A DNA stretch of 18,770 nt from Helicobacteraceae bacterium (GTDB lineage: Bacteria; Campylobacterota; Campylobacteria; Campylobacterales; Sulfurimonadaceae), in contig JAGXIA010000084.1 of assembly GCA_024635885.1 (NCBI GenBank), positions 1-18,770 on the forward strand, given 5' to 3'. This document shows positions 6,090 through 12,272 of this stretch, piece after piece (within the stretch, counting starts at the first letter, position 1; every line of letters starts with the position of its first letter). The notes below the pieces were generated by a model, which made no database searches, was not told the DNA's origin, and saw only the letters and a list, made by a program, of their open reading frames with translations. Position numbers and translations under genes: made by a program.

Positions 6090-8936
6090 TTATGCTTTGT
6101 AAATTTTTACAGCACATTTTTTAAAGTCTGTTTGTTTTGACTGAGGACAAGTCGCATCTAAACAAACTTTATTGATAAATACTTTTTCGTCAAACCATGG
6201 AACAAATACAAGACCACGAGACGGTCTGTTTCTACCGCGAGTCTCGACTCTTGCTTTTACTCTACCACGACGAGATTCAACCCAGCATAGTCCACCTTGT
6301 TTAAGATCTTTGTCCATAGCATCTTGTGGGTGCATATAACATAGTGCCTCAGGAACTGCACGATATAATTCAGGTACACGCATAGTCATAGTGCCTGAAT
6401 GCCAGTGCTCAAGAACACGACCTGTACTCATCCAAAGTGGATAAGCCTCATCTGGCATCTCAGGTGGATCCATGTATGGACGGGCAAAGATCTTGGCTTT
6501 ATTTTTAAGACCGGTTTTTTCTGCTTTTGTAACACCTAGTAAATCACCAAATGGAAGTGCTTTTGCTAAGGGACCGTAGAACGCATGTGAGTTACCGCTC
6601 TCTTTTGTCTCTTTAGCTGCATAAGGATCGTACATAGCATTAAATCTCCAAGCAGTTTCTTTACCATCGACAACAGGCCATTTAAGTCCACGAACTTTAT
6701 GGTATGTTGTAAATGGCGCAAGGTCATGCCCATGTCCTCTACCAAAACTTGCATACTCTTCAAAAAGGTACTCATGAATCATAAATCCATAACCTTTGAA
6801 AACTTTACCGTCAGAGCCTTTAACATTTCTGCTATCACCAAGAACTTCAGAGTTGTCATAACCTTGTTGAGGAAAAGTATTTAAATCAACTTTATAAGAC
6901 TTAGCTTCTTTGTTGGCAAATAAAATTTCATACATTGTAGTGTCATCAGTGTAACCCATAGCATAAGCTGCTTTTTTGACATCTGGAAGTGATTTAGGTG
7001 TTCCATCAGCATTCTTACCTCTTAACGGTTGAGCACCCCAAACATCTTTAACTGTAAATCTTTTTGAAAGTTCAACCCATTGCCACGTGTCAGACATTGA
7101 ATCACCTACCGGAATAACTTGCTGTCTCCAGTGTTGTGTACGACGCTCAGCATTTCCGTAAGCTCCCCATTTCTCATAAATCATAGCAGATGGCAAGATA
7201 AGATCTGAGACTTTTGCAGAGATACCTGGGTATCCATCAGAAGTTACAATAAAATTATCCATCTCTCTAGCTGCTTTAATCCAGTGAGTTGCACTTGCTG
7301 AATCTTGGTAAGGATTACAAACATTTACCCAAGCAAACTTAATAACACCATCCTCAATATCTCTATGGATTTTCATAATGTGTTGGTTTCCAACAGGGTT
7401 TAGTGTTCCATTTGGAATCTTCCATCTGTTTTCAGTTATCTCTCTATGTTTAGGATTTGCTACCATCATATCAGCTGGCAAACGGTGACAGAATGTACCA
7501 ACTTCTCTAGCAGTTCCACATGCCGAAGGCTGACCCGTAAGTGAAAATGCGCCATCACCTGGTTTAGCTTGTTTATTCAGTAAAAAGTGAACATTGTAAG
7601 CTAAAGTATTTACCCAAGTACCACGTGTATGTTGGTTCATACCCATAGTCCAAAAAGATACTACCTTACGCCCTTTTTCAATATAAAGGTCTGCTAAAGT
7701 TTGAAGTTTTTTCTTGAATTCGTTGATATCTTCATCTGGGTTACCTTTTGAAATTTCTGCAACATAATCAAGTGTATATGGATCTAGGAATTTTTTGTAC
7801 TCTTCAAAGTCAATTTCCCAATGCTTCAGTCCAGCATCTTTGTTAACCATAACATCGCCTTCTTTATAGCCATAAGCCTTAAGGGCAGGTGCTTCTTTGG
7901 CAGATACAACTTTAGTCATCTCTTTATTTATAATTTCCATCTCAAGAGCTGAATATTTGCCGGCACTTCCATCAGGATTAACTGGAGTTAAAGATTTTTC
8001 TCCCTCTTTTCTCAGGCCATAGCCGATATTTACAGGAGATGCTGCAAATACTATATGTTTTTTAACGAAATCCCAGTCAATAGACTCAGGGTTATTATAA
8101 ACAATCTCTCTTGCTATATAGTTCCACAATGCAAGGTCAGTATTTGGTGAGAAAATGATTTCAATATCTGCTAGATCAGAAGTTCTATGTCTATATGTTG
8201 ACATATTTATAACTTTTACACGCTCTGGATCTGAGAGTTTTCTATCAGTTACACGTGACCAAAGAATAGGGTGCATCTCAGCCATATTTGAACCCCAAGA
8301 TACGACTGTATCTGTTAATTCAATATCATCATAACAGCCAGATGGCTCATCAATACCGAAAGTTTGGTAAAATCCGACAACTGCCGATGCCATACAGTGA
8401 CGAGCATTCGGGTCGATTGCGTTTGAACGAAAGCCACCCTTCATCATCTTTAGAGCTGCATAGCCTTCCATAACAGTGTATTGTCCAGAAGCAAAGATAC
8501 CTACACCTTCCGGACCGGCATGTTTAAGTGCTTTTTTGATGTTAACTTCCATCTCATCAAAAGCTCTTTCCCAAGATACGGGAGTAAATTTGCCATGTTT
8601 ATCAAATTTGCCATCAGTACCAACTCTTAACAGAGGTTGAGTCAGTCTGTCTGCGCCATACATAATCTTCGCATTAAAATAACCTTTAATACAGTTCAGA
8701 CCTCTGTTTACAGGCGCAGCAGGGTCTCCTTTAACAGCAACAATCTTACCGTCTTTTGTTGCCATCATAATACCACAACCGGTACCGCAAAAACGACAAG
8801 CTGCCTTGTCCCATCTCCAATTTCCTTCAGCTTCAGTTGCTGCTGCTTGTAGCTCTGCTGGTATAGTCATACCCATTGCCGCTGCTGCAGATGCTGCTGC
8901 TGAACTCTTAAGAAATCCTCTTCTTGAAAGTGACAT
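6090..8936 (-). CDS. napA: NapA, periplasmic nitrate reductase catalytic subunit
   Basis: NapA is the molybdopterin enzyme that reduces nitrate to nitrite in the periplasm. At 948 aa it matches the long Campylobacterota type. A twin-arginine signal (SRRGFLK at 4-10, then an Ala-rich stretch) directs folded export. The [4Fe-4S] ligands are Cys47, Cys50, Cys54 and Cys82 (CRFCGTGC and NCIKG). The molybdenum-ligating cysteine is at about 181 (NARHCMASAV). Further family blocks are present (VSWGSNMAEMHP, TMGMNQHTRGTW, LTGQPSACGTAREVGTF, GRVLEHWHSGTMT). AGGAGA lies about 5 bp before the ATG. It is the first gene of the operon, under a CRP/FNR-like operator. The open frame is complete over 949 codons, including every visible cofactor residue, which argues that the gene is still under selection even though napG and napH are lost. 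Confidence 0.97.
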   Translation of the reverse strand: MSLSRRGFLKSSAAASAAAAMGMTIPAELQAAATEAEGNWRWDKAACRFCGTGCGIMMATKDGKIVAVKGDPAAPVNRGLNCIKGYFNAKIMYGADRLTQPLLRVGTDGKFDKHGKFTPVSWERAFDEMEVNIKKALKHAGPEGVGIFASGQYTVMEGYAALKMMKGGFRSNAIDPNARHCMASAVVGFYQTFGIDEPSGCYDDIELTDTVVSWGSNMAEMHPILWSRVTDRKLSDPERVKVINMSTYRHRTSDLADIEIIFSPNTDLALWNYIAREIVYNNPESIDWDFVKKHIVFAASPVNIGYGLRKEGEKSLTPVNPDGSAGKYSALEMEIINKEMTKVVSAKEAPALKAYGYKEGDVMVNKDAGLKHWEIDFEEYKKFLDPYTLDYVAEISKGNPDEDINEFKKKLQTLADLYIEKGRKVVSFWTMGMNQHTRGTWVNTLAYNVHFLLNKQAKPGDGAFSLTGQPSACGTAREVGTFCHRLPADMMVANPKHREITENRWKIPNGTLNPVGNQHIMKIHRDIEDGVIKFAWVNVCNPYQDSASATHWIKAAREMDNFIVTSDGYPGISAKVSDLILPSAMIYEKWGAYGNAERRTQHWRQQVIPVGDSMSDTWQWVELSKRFTVKDVWGAQPLRGKNADGTPKSLPDVKKAAYAMGYTDDTTMYEILFANKEAKSYKVDLNTFPQQGYDNSEVLGDSRNVKGSDGKVFKGYGFMIHEYLFEEYASFGRGHGHDLAPFTTYHKVRGLKWPVVDGKETAWRFNAMYDPYAAKETKESGNSHAFYGPLAKALPFGDLLGVTKAEKTGLKNKAKIFARPYMDPPEMPDEAYPLWMSTGRVLEHWHSGTMTMRVPELYRAVPEALCYMHPQDAMDKDLKQGGLCWVESRRGRVKARVETRGRNRPSRGLVFVPWFDEKVFINKVCLDATCPQSKQTDFKKCAVKIYKA

Positions 8937-9024
8937 GCTCTCTCCTATTTAATAAGATTTGAAATATAACAATTTGAAATAATGAAATATTATCAAGTTG
9001 CTAAGGTGTCCGTTTACATTTTCA

Positions 9025-9030
9025 ATTGTA
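9025..9030 (-). promoter_or_regulatory. -10 element of the napA promoter
   Basis: On the minus strand this reads TACAAT. Transcription would start near 9018, giving a leader of about 82 bases before napA. There is no good -35 box, as expected if an activator at the dyad 9052-9067 replaces it. The centre of that dyad is 41.5 bp upstream of the predicted start, the class II spacing. Confidence 0.5.
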
Positions 9031-9051
9031 CTCTTTTAGGTTAATAAAGAC

Positions 9052-9067
9052 CTTGACTTATGTCAAG
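9052..9067 (-). promoter_or_regulatory. CRP/FNR-family operator upstream of napA
   Basis: This is a perfect dyad CTTGAC-TTAT-GTCAAG. The core TTGAC-N4-GTCAA has the length and form of CRP/FNR superfamily sites (FNR is TTGAT-N4-ATCAA). With the TACAAT at 9025-9030 it forms a textbook class II activated promoter for napA on the minus strand. The regulator is not in the window. An oxygen- or NO/nitrate-responsive member of the family is the likely binder. No second copy of the dyad was found in the window. Confidence 0.65.
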
Positions 9068-9156
9068 TTTTTATAGTATTTAATTAATAAATGTTTTATA
9101 TTATGTAATAGTGAGTAAAAGTAACACAATAAAGTATGTATAGTAATCGGAGAAAA

Positions 9157-9257
9157 ATGCAAAGATAGAAGGTTGGATTTATTTAATTAAAGAAGAAAAA
9201 AAAGATGTACTCTCAGAGATTTTAACTCTGAGAGGTGTGTCAACTATCTGTTTTTAA
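9157..9257 (+). pseudogene. possible broken small gene upstream of the nap promoter
   Basis: A plus-strand ATG at 9157 has GGAG four bases upstream but reaches TAG after three codons. Adding one base near 9160 opens a frame of 33 codons that reads KIEGWIYLIKEEKKDVLSE and on to GVSTICF before TAA at 9257. The order strand, helix, strand recalls the first half of small NapD-like folds, but it is too short to assign. A terminator hairpin for the opposite strand lies inside the frame, which weakens the case that it was ever a gene. Confidence 0.25.
9196..9234 (-). terminator. Rho-independent terminator of the Sel1-repeat gene
   Basis: A perfect 9-bp inverted repeat, CTCTCAGAG (9210-9218) and CTCTGAGAG (9226-9234), has a 7-base loop. 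On the minus strand it is followed after six bases by eight T residues (9203-9196). It starts 44 bp after the stop of the gene at 9278-9796 and would end its transcript before the nap promoter. Confidence 0.75.
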
Positions 9258-9277
9258 GAATATTTAGAAAGTAAGAA

Positions 9278-9796
9278 TTATTTGACACCAACTCTGTTCA
9301 ACTGTTTATAATAGTTACAGGCAGTGTCATCTCCTAGTTCACAAGCTTGGCCATAGTATTTTTTAGCGATATTTTTATCTTGTTCTACACCTTGTCCAAG
9401 CTCATAGATCATTCCTGACATAAAACATCCTCCTGCATCTTTTTGAGTGCAAGCATGAGTAAACAGCTCTCTGGATTTTATGTAGTCTTTCTTTATTTCT
9501 CGCCCATAATAGTAGTTTTTTGCAATAACAATACATCCATCAACAAGACCCATATCACAACTTTTTGTAAAATAAGTAAAAGCTTTTTTTGTATCTCTTT
9601 TTACAATTGTACCCTTCGAATAGCCCTGTGCAGCATAGAAACACCCATTAGCATGCCCCTCTTCACAAGCTTTGTCAAAGAGCTCCATTGCTTTTTGATT
9701 GTTACCTTTTCTGGCCTCTACAATTCCATCATCTACTAACTGAGCATATAAATTTATACTAAACAATATAAACACAAGTACTACTATTTTATTCAT
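9278..9796 (-). CDS. secreted Sel1-like repeat, cysteine-rich protein (Hcp-like)
   Basis: This is a 172-residue exported protein with an N-terminal signal peptide ending near residue 18 (LYAQ). The mature part is made of Sel1-like helical repeats of exactly 36 residues. Each has a C-x7-C pair, at 44/52, 80/88, 116/124 and 152/160, that should form a disulfide within the repeat. This is the hallmark of the Helicobacter cysteine-rich protein (Hcp) group, which is abundant in Campylobacterota. Some Hcp members bind penicillin-like compounds, but the specific role here cannot be deduced. Repeat scaffolds of this kind usually bind peptides or proteins in the periplasm. A TATAAT lies 28-33 bp upstream of the start and a strong terminator follows. 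The gene is intact, unlike its small neighbours. Confidence 0.88.
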   Translation of the reverse strand: MNKIVVLVFILFSINLYAQLVDDGIVEARKGNNQKAMELFDKACEEGHANGCFYAAQGYSKGTIVKRDTKKAFTYFTKSCDMGLVDGCIVIAKNYYYGREIKKDYIKSRELFTHACTQKDAGGCFMSGMIYELGQGVEQDKNIAKKYYGQACELGDDTACNYYKQLNRVGVK

Positions 9797-9815
9797 ATAT
9801 CATCCTACTGTTTTT

Positions 9816-9836
9816 ATATGGTGATTATAGCCATAT
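9816..9836 (-). promoter_or_regulatory. promoter of the Sel1-repeat gene, with dyad over the -10
   Basis: On the minus strand TATAAT occupies 9829-9824, a good -10 element 28 bp before the ATG at 9796. It is enclosed by the inverted repeat ATATGG (9816-9821) and CCATAT (9831-9836). The dyad could be a repressor operator or chance in AT-rich DNA. GTAGGATG serves as the ribosome site. Confidence 0.45.
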
Positions 9837-9866
9837 TAAACTAATCTAGCTCAATAAGCATCATTA

Positions 9867-10123
9867 CTAATGCGTTTCAATCCTGCCTCTTTGTATCTCA
9901 ACATTTTCATTTATATTCTGGAAGTGACCATATTCTACGGATTTATTGCTGCAACGATTAATGTACTCAGCATATTGAGAACATACTATATCTGAGTACT
10001 TTTGATTGTTTTGAGTACACCCTTTTTTAAATTCATTTTGGTACTTATCTAGGATAGTAAAGCTACATTGAGTAGCCTGTAACAAGCTGGCTGTAATAAG
10101 TAAAGCTAGGTAAAATTAAACAT
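9867..10123 (-). pseudogene. small secreted Cys-containing protein, frameshifted in signal peptide
   Basis: An ATG at 10123 with AAGGA a few bases upstream starts a frame that stops after five codons. One base inserted near 10115 restores a signal peptide (FYLALLITASLLQA) that runs into the open frame for QCSFTILDKYQNEFKKGC, further cysteines in SDIVCSQ and INRCSN, and a stop at 9867. The length from ATG to stop is 257 bases, one short of 86 codons, which agrees with a single-base deletion. A TTG at 10085 could start a 72-residue product without a signal peptide, but it has no ribosome site. I do not recognise the family. Four cysteines in the mature part suggest two disulfides. Whether the break is real or a sequencing error is open. 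Confidence 0.55.
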
Positions 10124-10204
10124 ATATAGTTCCTTCGATGATATAAGAATATTTTAGCAGATACTTTTATAGATATACTTTAGTAAGATTAATAATTTCT
10201 TTTT

Positions 10205-10220
10205 TTTACAAGCTTGTAAA
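10205..10220. repeat. 16-bp perfect palindrome
   Basis: TTTACAAG followed directly by CTTGTAAA makes a loop-free perfect palindrome. It lies about 82 bp upstream of the ATG of the broken secreted-protein gene and 184 bp upstream of the diguanylate cyclase. Without a loop it is unlikely to be a terminator, and it may be an operator for a dimeric regulator. No second copy was found in the window. Confidence 0.4.
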
Positions 10221-10233
10221 CATGAAAGACAGA

Positions 10234-10360
10234 CTACTTAATGTCTTGACAAGATTTAGTAAGTTCTTGAAGCTCTTTTTTGAGGTTTTGCAGTTTTATT
10301 ACAGTAAAAAATTGAATCTTCAAGTGTTATTAGTTCAGAGATTAAAGAATCTTTATACAT
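10234..10360 (-). pseudogene. possible small coiled-coil ORF broken in a T-run
   Basis: From ATG at 10360 the frame reads MYKDSLISELITLEDSIF and then meets a run of six T. Removing one T joins it to TVIKLQNLKKELQELTK and a short tail ending in TAG at 10234, giving a 41-residue, mostly helical, coiled-coil-like peptide. As it stands, the frame ends early at a different stop. There is no clear ribosome site and the region also carries the promoter of the gene on the other strand, so the evidence is weak. Confidence 0.3.
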
Positions 10361-10361
10361 A

Positions 10362-10385
10362 TGGTATATTTGTTGCTCTTATAAT
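10362..10385 (+). promoter_or_regulatory. candidate sigma-54 promoter, overlapped by a TATAAT box
   Basis: TGG at 10362-10364 and TTGCT at 10373-10377 place GG and GC exactly ten bases apart, the fixed -24/-12 spacing of sigma-54 promoters. The CAC part of the -24 box is TAT here. Transcription would start near 10388, 16 bases before the diguanylate cyclase ATG, and still include the AAGGAG at 10394-10399. A sigma-70-like TATAAT at 10380-10385 is an alternative that would start near 10392. Confidence 0.45.
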
Positions 10386-10403
10386 ATATTACTAAGGAGT
10401 GTT

Positions 10404-11723
10404 ATGCAGTTTATAGAAGCTTTAAAGCTTAGAAATAAGCTTTTTTTACTTTTTTTACTTATTACCCTAGGTCTAATATCTATAGGTGTAATGGGTGCAC
10501 TCAATATAAACTCTATGAAAAAAAATATTGACGCTCTGTATTTTGGATCACTGGTTCCAGTGACAGAATTAAATGAGGTACTCCAAGTGTATCATGGAGA
10601 CCTTACCACCGTCATTTACAAAATTAAAAGCGAAAAAATAAGCCAAAGTCAGGCAATTTCTAAGATAGACAACTCTCTGATGAAGATAAATAAACACTGG
10701 AACAGTTATGAATCTCATTATAAAAGAGATATGGAATTAGAATATATTAATTATGTATCACTAGAAATTAAAGTAATGAATAATTATTTTATTAGAATTA
10801 TGAAAGCTGGTATTGCAGGAAAAAATTTAAAAAAACTTTCTACGGATACCTTGGAAAAACATACGGCACATATAAATGCGATTATTCAAAAACTGGTAAA
10901 TTATGAAGTGGAAATAGCAAGACATCAAAGGAAAATGTTTTTAGAGAAGTATGACAAGCTTCTCAGCCAAGTTTTTACTATTTTAGTGCTTATAGTTTTA
11001 GGTGTACTATTTATATCATATTATGTATTTAAAAGTATACAAAATGACCATACTAAGCTTGAGATAGCAACAAAGAAATTAAAGCGTGCAAATAAAAAAC
11101 TTGAGAATGTATCCTATACTGATGCCCTCACATCTCTGCATAATAGAAGATATTTTAACTTTGTATACGATAGAGAACTCAAACGTGCAAAAAGAACACA
11201 TAGCAATATTACATTTATGATGTTAGATGTTGACTATTTTAAACAATATAACGATACCTATGGTCATATAGAAGGTGACGCAGCTCTTAAGACAGTAGCT
11301 AAAGTTTTAAAAGATACTTTAAAAAGACCTGGTGATTTTGTCTTTAGAATGGGTGGAGAAGAATTTGGAATTCTTTTAACTAATACGGATGAAGATAATA
11401 GTAGTAAATTGGCTCAGAGTATATGTGACGCTGTTAGAAATAAAGAAATTAAGCATGAAAATTCTAAAGTAAATAGTTTTTTAACAATTTCTATTGGTCT
11501 TGTATGTTGCATTGCTGATGATGCTCTTAATGAGGAGGTCTTTATAACTCGTGCTGATACTATGTTATATGAGGCAAAAGAGGCTGGAAGAAATCGCTGT
11601 ATTATGAGTACAGATATAAGTGAAGCAAAAACTACAGTTATAAAAGAGTCAGAGTTAAATAATAATCAAGAGCAAAGAGCTGAGAGTTTTACAATTAAAA
11701 AATTAGAAAAACTTAGCGCTTAA
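10404..11723 (+). CDS. membrane diguanylate cyclase with 4-helix-bundle sensor
   Basis: This enzyme makes cyclic di-GMP from two GTP. The order is: transmembrane helix 1 (about 12-32), a periplasmic all-helical sensor region (about 33-185) resembling the four-helix-bundle domain of chemoreceptors, transmembrane helix 2 (about 188-210), a short coiled coil (about 215-235) and a GGDEF domain (about 236-400). The active-site signature is GGEEF at 317-321. The nucleotide and metal region DVDYFKQYNDTYGH is intact. The inhibitory I-site RxxD (Arg308 to Asp311) stands five residues before GGEEF, so product feedback is expected. There is no EAL domain. The last 35 residues are a polar tail. AAGGAG precedes the ATG. 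It is monocistronic and its stop overlaps that of the convergent yciH by 4 bp. Confidence 0.92.
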   Translation: MQFIEALKLRNKLFLLFLLITLGLISIGVMGALNINSMKKNIDALYFGSLVPVTELNEVLQVYHGDLTTVIYKIKSEKISQSQAISKIDNSLMKINKHWNSYESHYKRDMELEYINYVSLEIKVMNNYFIRIMKAGIAGKNLKKLSTDTLEKHTAHINAIIQKLVNYEVEIARHQRKMFLEKYDKLLSQVFTILVLIVLGVLFISYYVFKSIQNDHTKLEIATKKLKRANKKLENVSYTDALTSLHNRRYFNFVYDRELKRAKRTHSNITFMMLDVDYFKQYNDTYGHIEGDAALKTVAKVLKDTLKRPGDFVFRMGGEEFGILLTNTDEDNSSKLAQSICDAVRNKEIKHENSKVNSFLTISIGLVCCIADDALNEEVFITRADTMLYEAKEAGRNRCIMSTDISEAKTTVIKESELNNNQEQRAESFTIKKLEKLSA

Positions 11724-12064
11724 TGCTTGTGTTTAAACCTAAAACCACGATCAAGTAAAAGTTCTCTTATTTTATCTTTTAATTCGCCTTGAAATTCCAT
11801 CCAGCCATCTTTATAACTTCCACCACATCCAAGTTTCATTTTTAAACTTTTTAATGTTGTCTCAGTATCTGCCTTTGGCATGTGGAATTCTCCAACAAGA
11901 GTTACAGTTTTTCCTCTGCGTTTCTCTTTTTTAAACATCAAAAAATGTTTAGAAGGTTCGAGTATTTCATTTGATACAGCAGATTTTCTCTCAGATTGAA
12001 CTTCTTTCCAACCATCATCTATATCAGCACCGATGAAAAGGTCCAGTTTTTTACCTCTACTCAT
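11720..12064 (-). CDS. yciH: SUI1/eIF1-like translation factor (YciH family)
   Basis: This 114-residue protein of the SUI1 family is related to eukaryotic eIF1 and to E. coli YciH, which binds the small ribosomal subunit and affects initiation-codon choice. The family core is visible at about 45-110: a basic strand (KEKRRGKTVTLVGEF), a helix with TLKSLKMKLGCGGS and the C-terminal ELLLDRGFRFKHKH. The N-terminal 45 residues form a variable linker. Its ATG overlaps the preceding DUF1653 gene by 8 bp with only a weak ribosome site, so translation probably depends on the upstream gene. It ends an operon headed by an ABC-F ribosome factor, a fitting partner. Confidence 0.88.
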   Translation of the reverse strand: MSRGKKLDLFIGADIDDGWKEVQSERKSAVSNEILEPSKHFLMFKKEKRRGKTVTLVGEFHMPKADTETTLKSLKMKLGCGGSYKDGWMEFQGELKDKIRELLLDRGFRFKHKH

Positions 12065-12272
12065 TTTCTTTGCCTATATACTTAAATCTGGGAATTAGCT
12101 TGCCTTTTACGTCTACTTCTTCAAAAAACATAGTGTAGGGTCTGGCCCAAAGACCTTCATCCCCATATAACGCACGATAGAGAACCATAAGTTCTTCTGT
12201 TTCACTATGTCTTAGTGTATCTATGACTTCGTAGCGGTTGCCTTTGTAGTGTTCATAAATACCAGTTTTCAT
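12057..12272 (-). CDS. DUF1653 family small protein
   Basis: This 71-residue cytoplasmic protein matches DUF1653 in its characteristic opening (GIYEHYKGNRYEVI) and middle (LMVLYRALYGDEGLWARP), followed by MFFEEV. The family forms a small beta-rich domain of unknown function that occurs alone or fused to other enzymes. The ATG directly abuts the stop of the upstream DUF5718 gene, and the 3' end overlaps yciH by 8 bp, so all are translated as one unit. No function can be assigned from sequence. Confidence 0.85.
   Translation of the reverse strand: MKTGIYEHYKGNRYEVIDTLRHSETEELMVLYRALYGDEGLWARPYTMFFEEVDVKGKLIPRFKYIGKENE

Larger units (their letters stand above)
8937..9277. other. 341-bp region upstream of napA
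   Basis: This stretch has no intact gene. Going away from napA it holds the napA leader (about 80 bases), a TACAAT -10 element, a CRP/FNR-type dyad, an AT-rich stretch with possible plus-strand promoter sequence, a 33-codon broken reading frame on the plus strand, and a terminator hairpin that serves the Sel1-repeat gene on the minus strand. The supported parts are listed separately. Confidence 0.7.

Noticed and set aside
9443..9739. 98-codon plus-strand frame opposite the Sel1-repeat gene
   Set aside because: The minus strand encodes a perfect repeat protein with periodic cysteines; the plus frame is its shadow.
10222..10395. 57-codon plus-strand frame upstream of the diguanylate cyclase
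   Set aside because: It has no ribosome site, contains the promoter elements for the next gene, and reads as an unremarkable hydrophobic string. The minus-strand reading is a little better but also weak.
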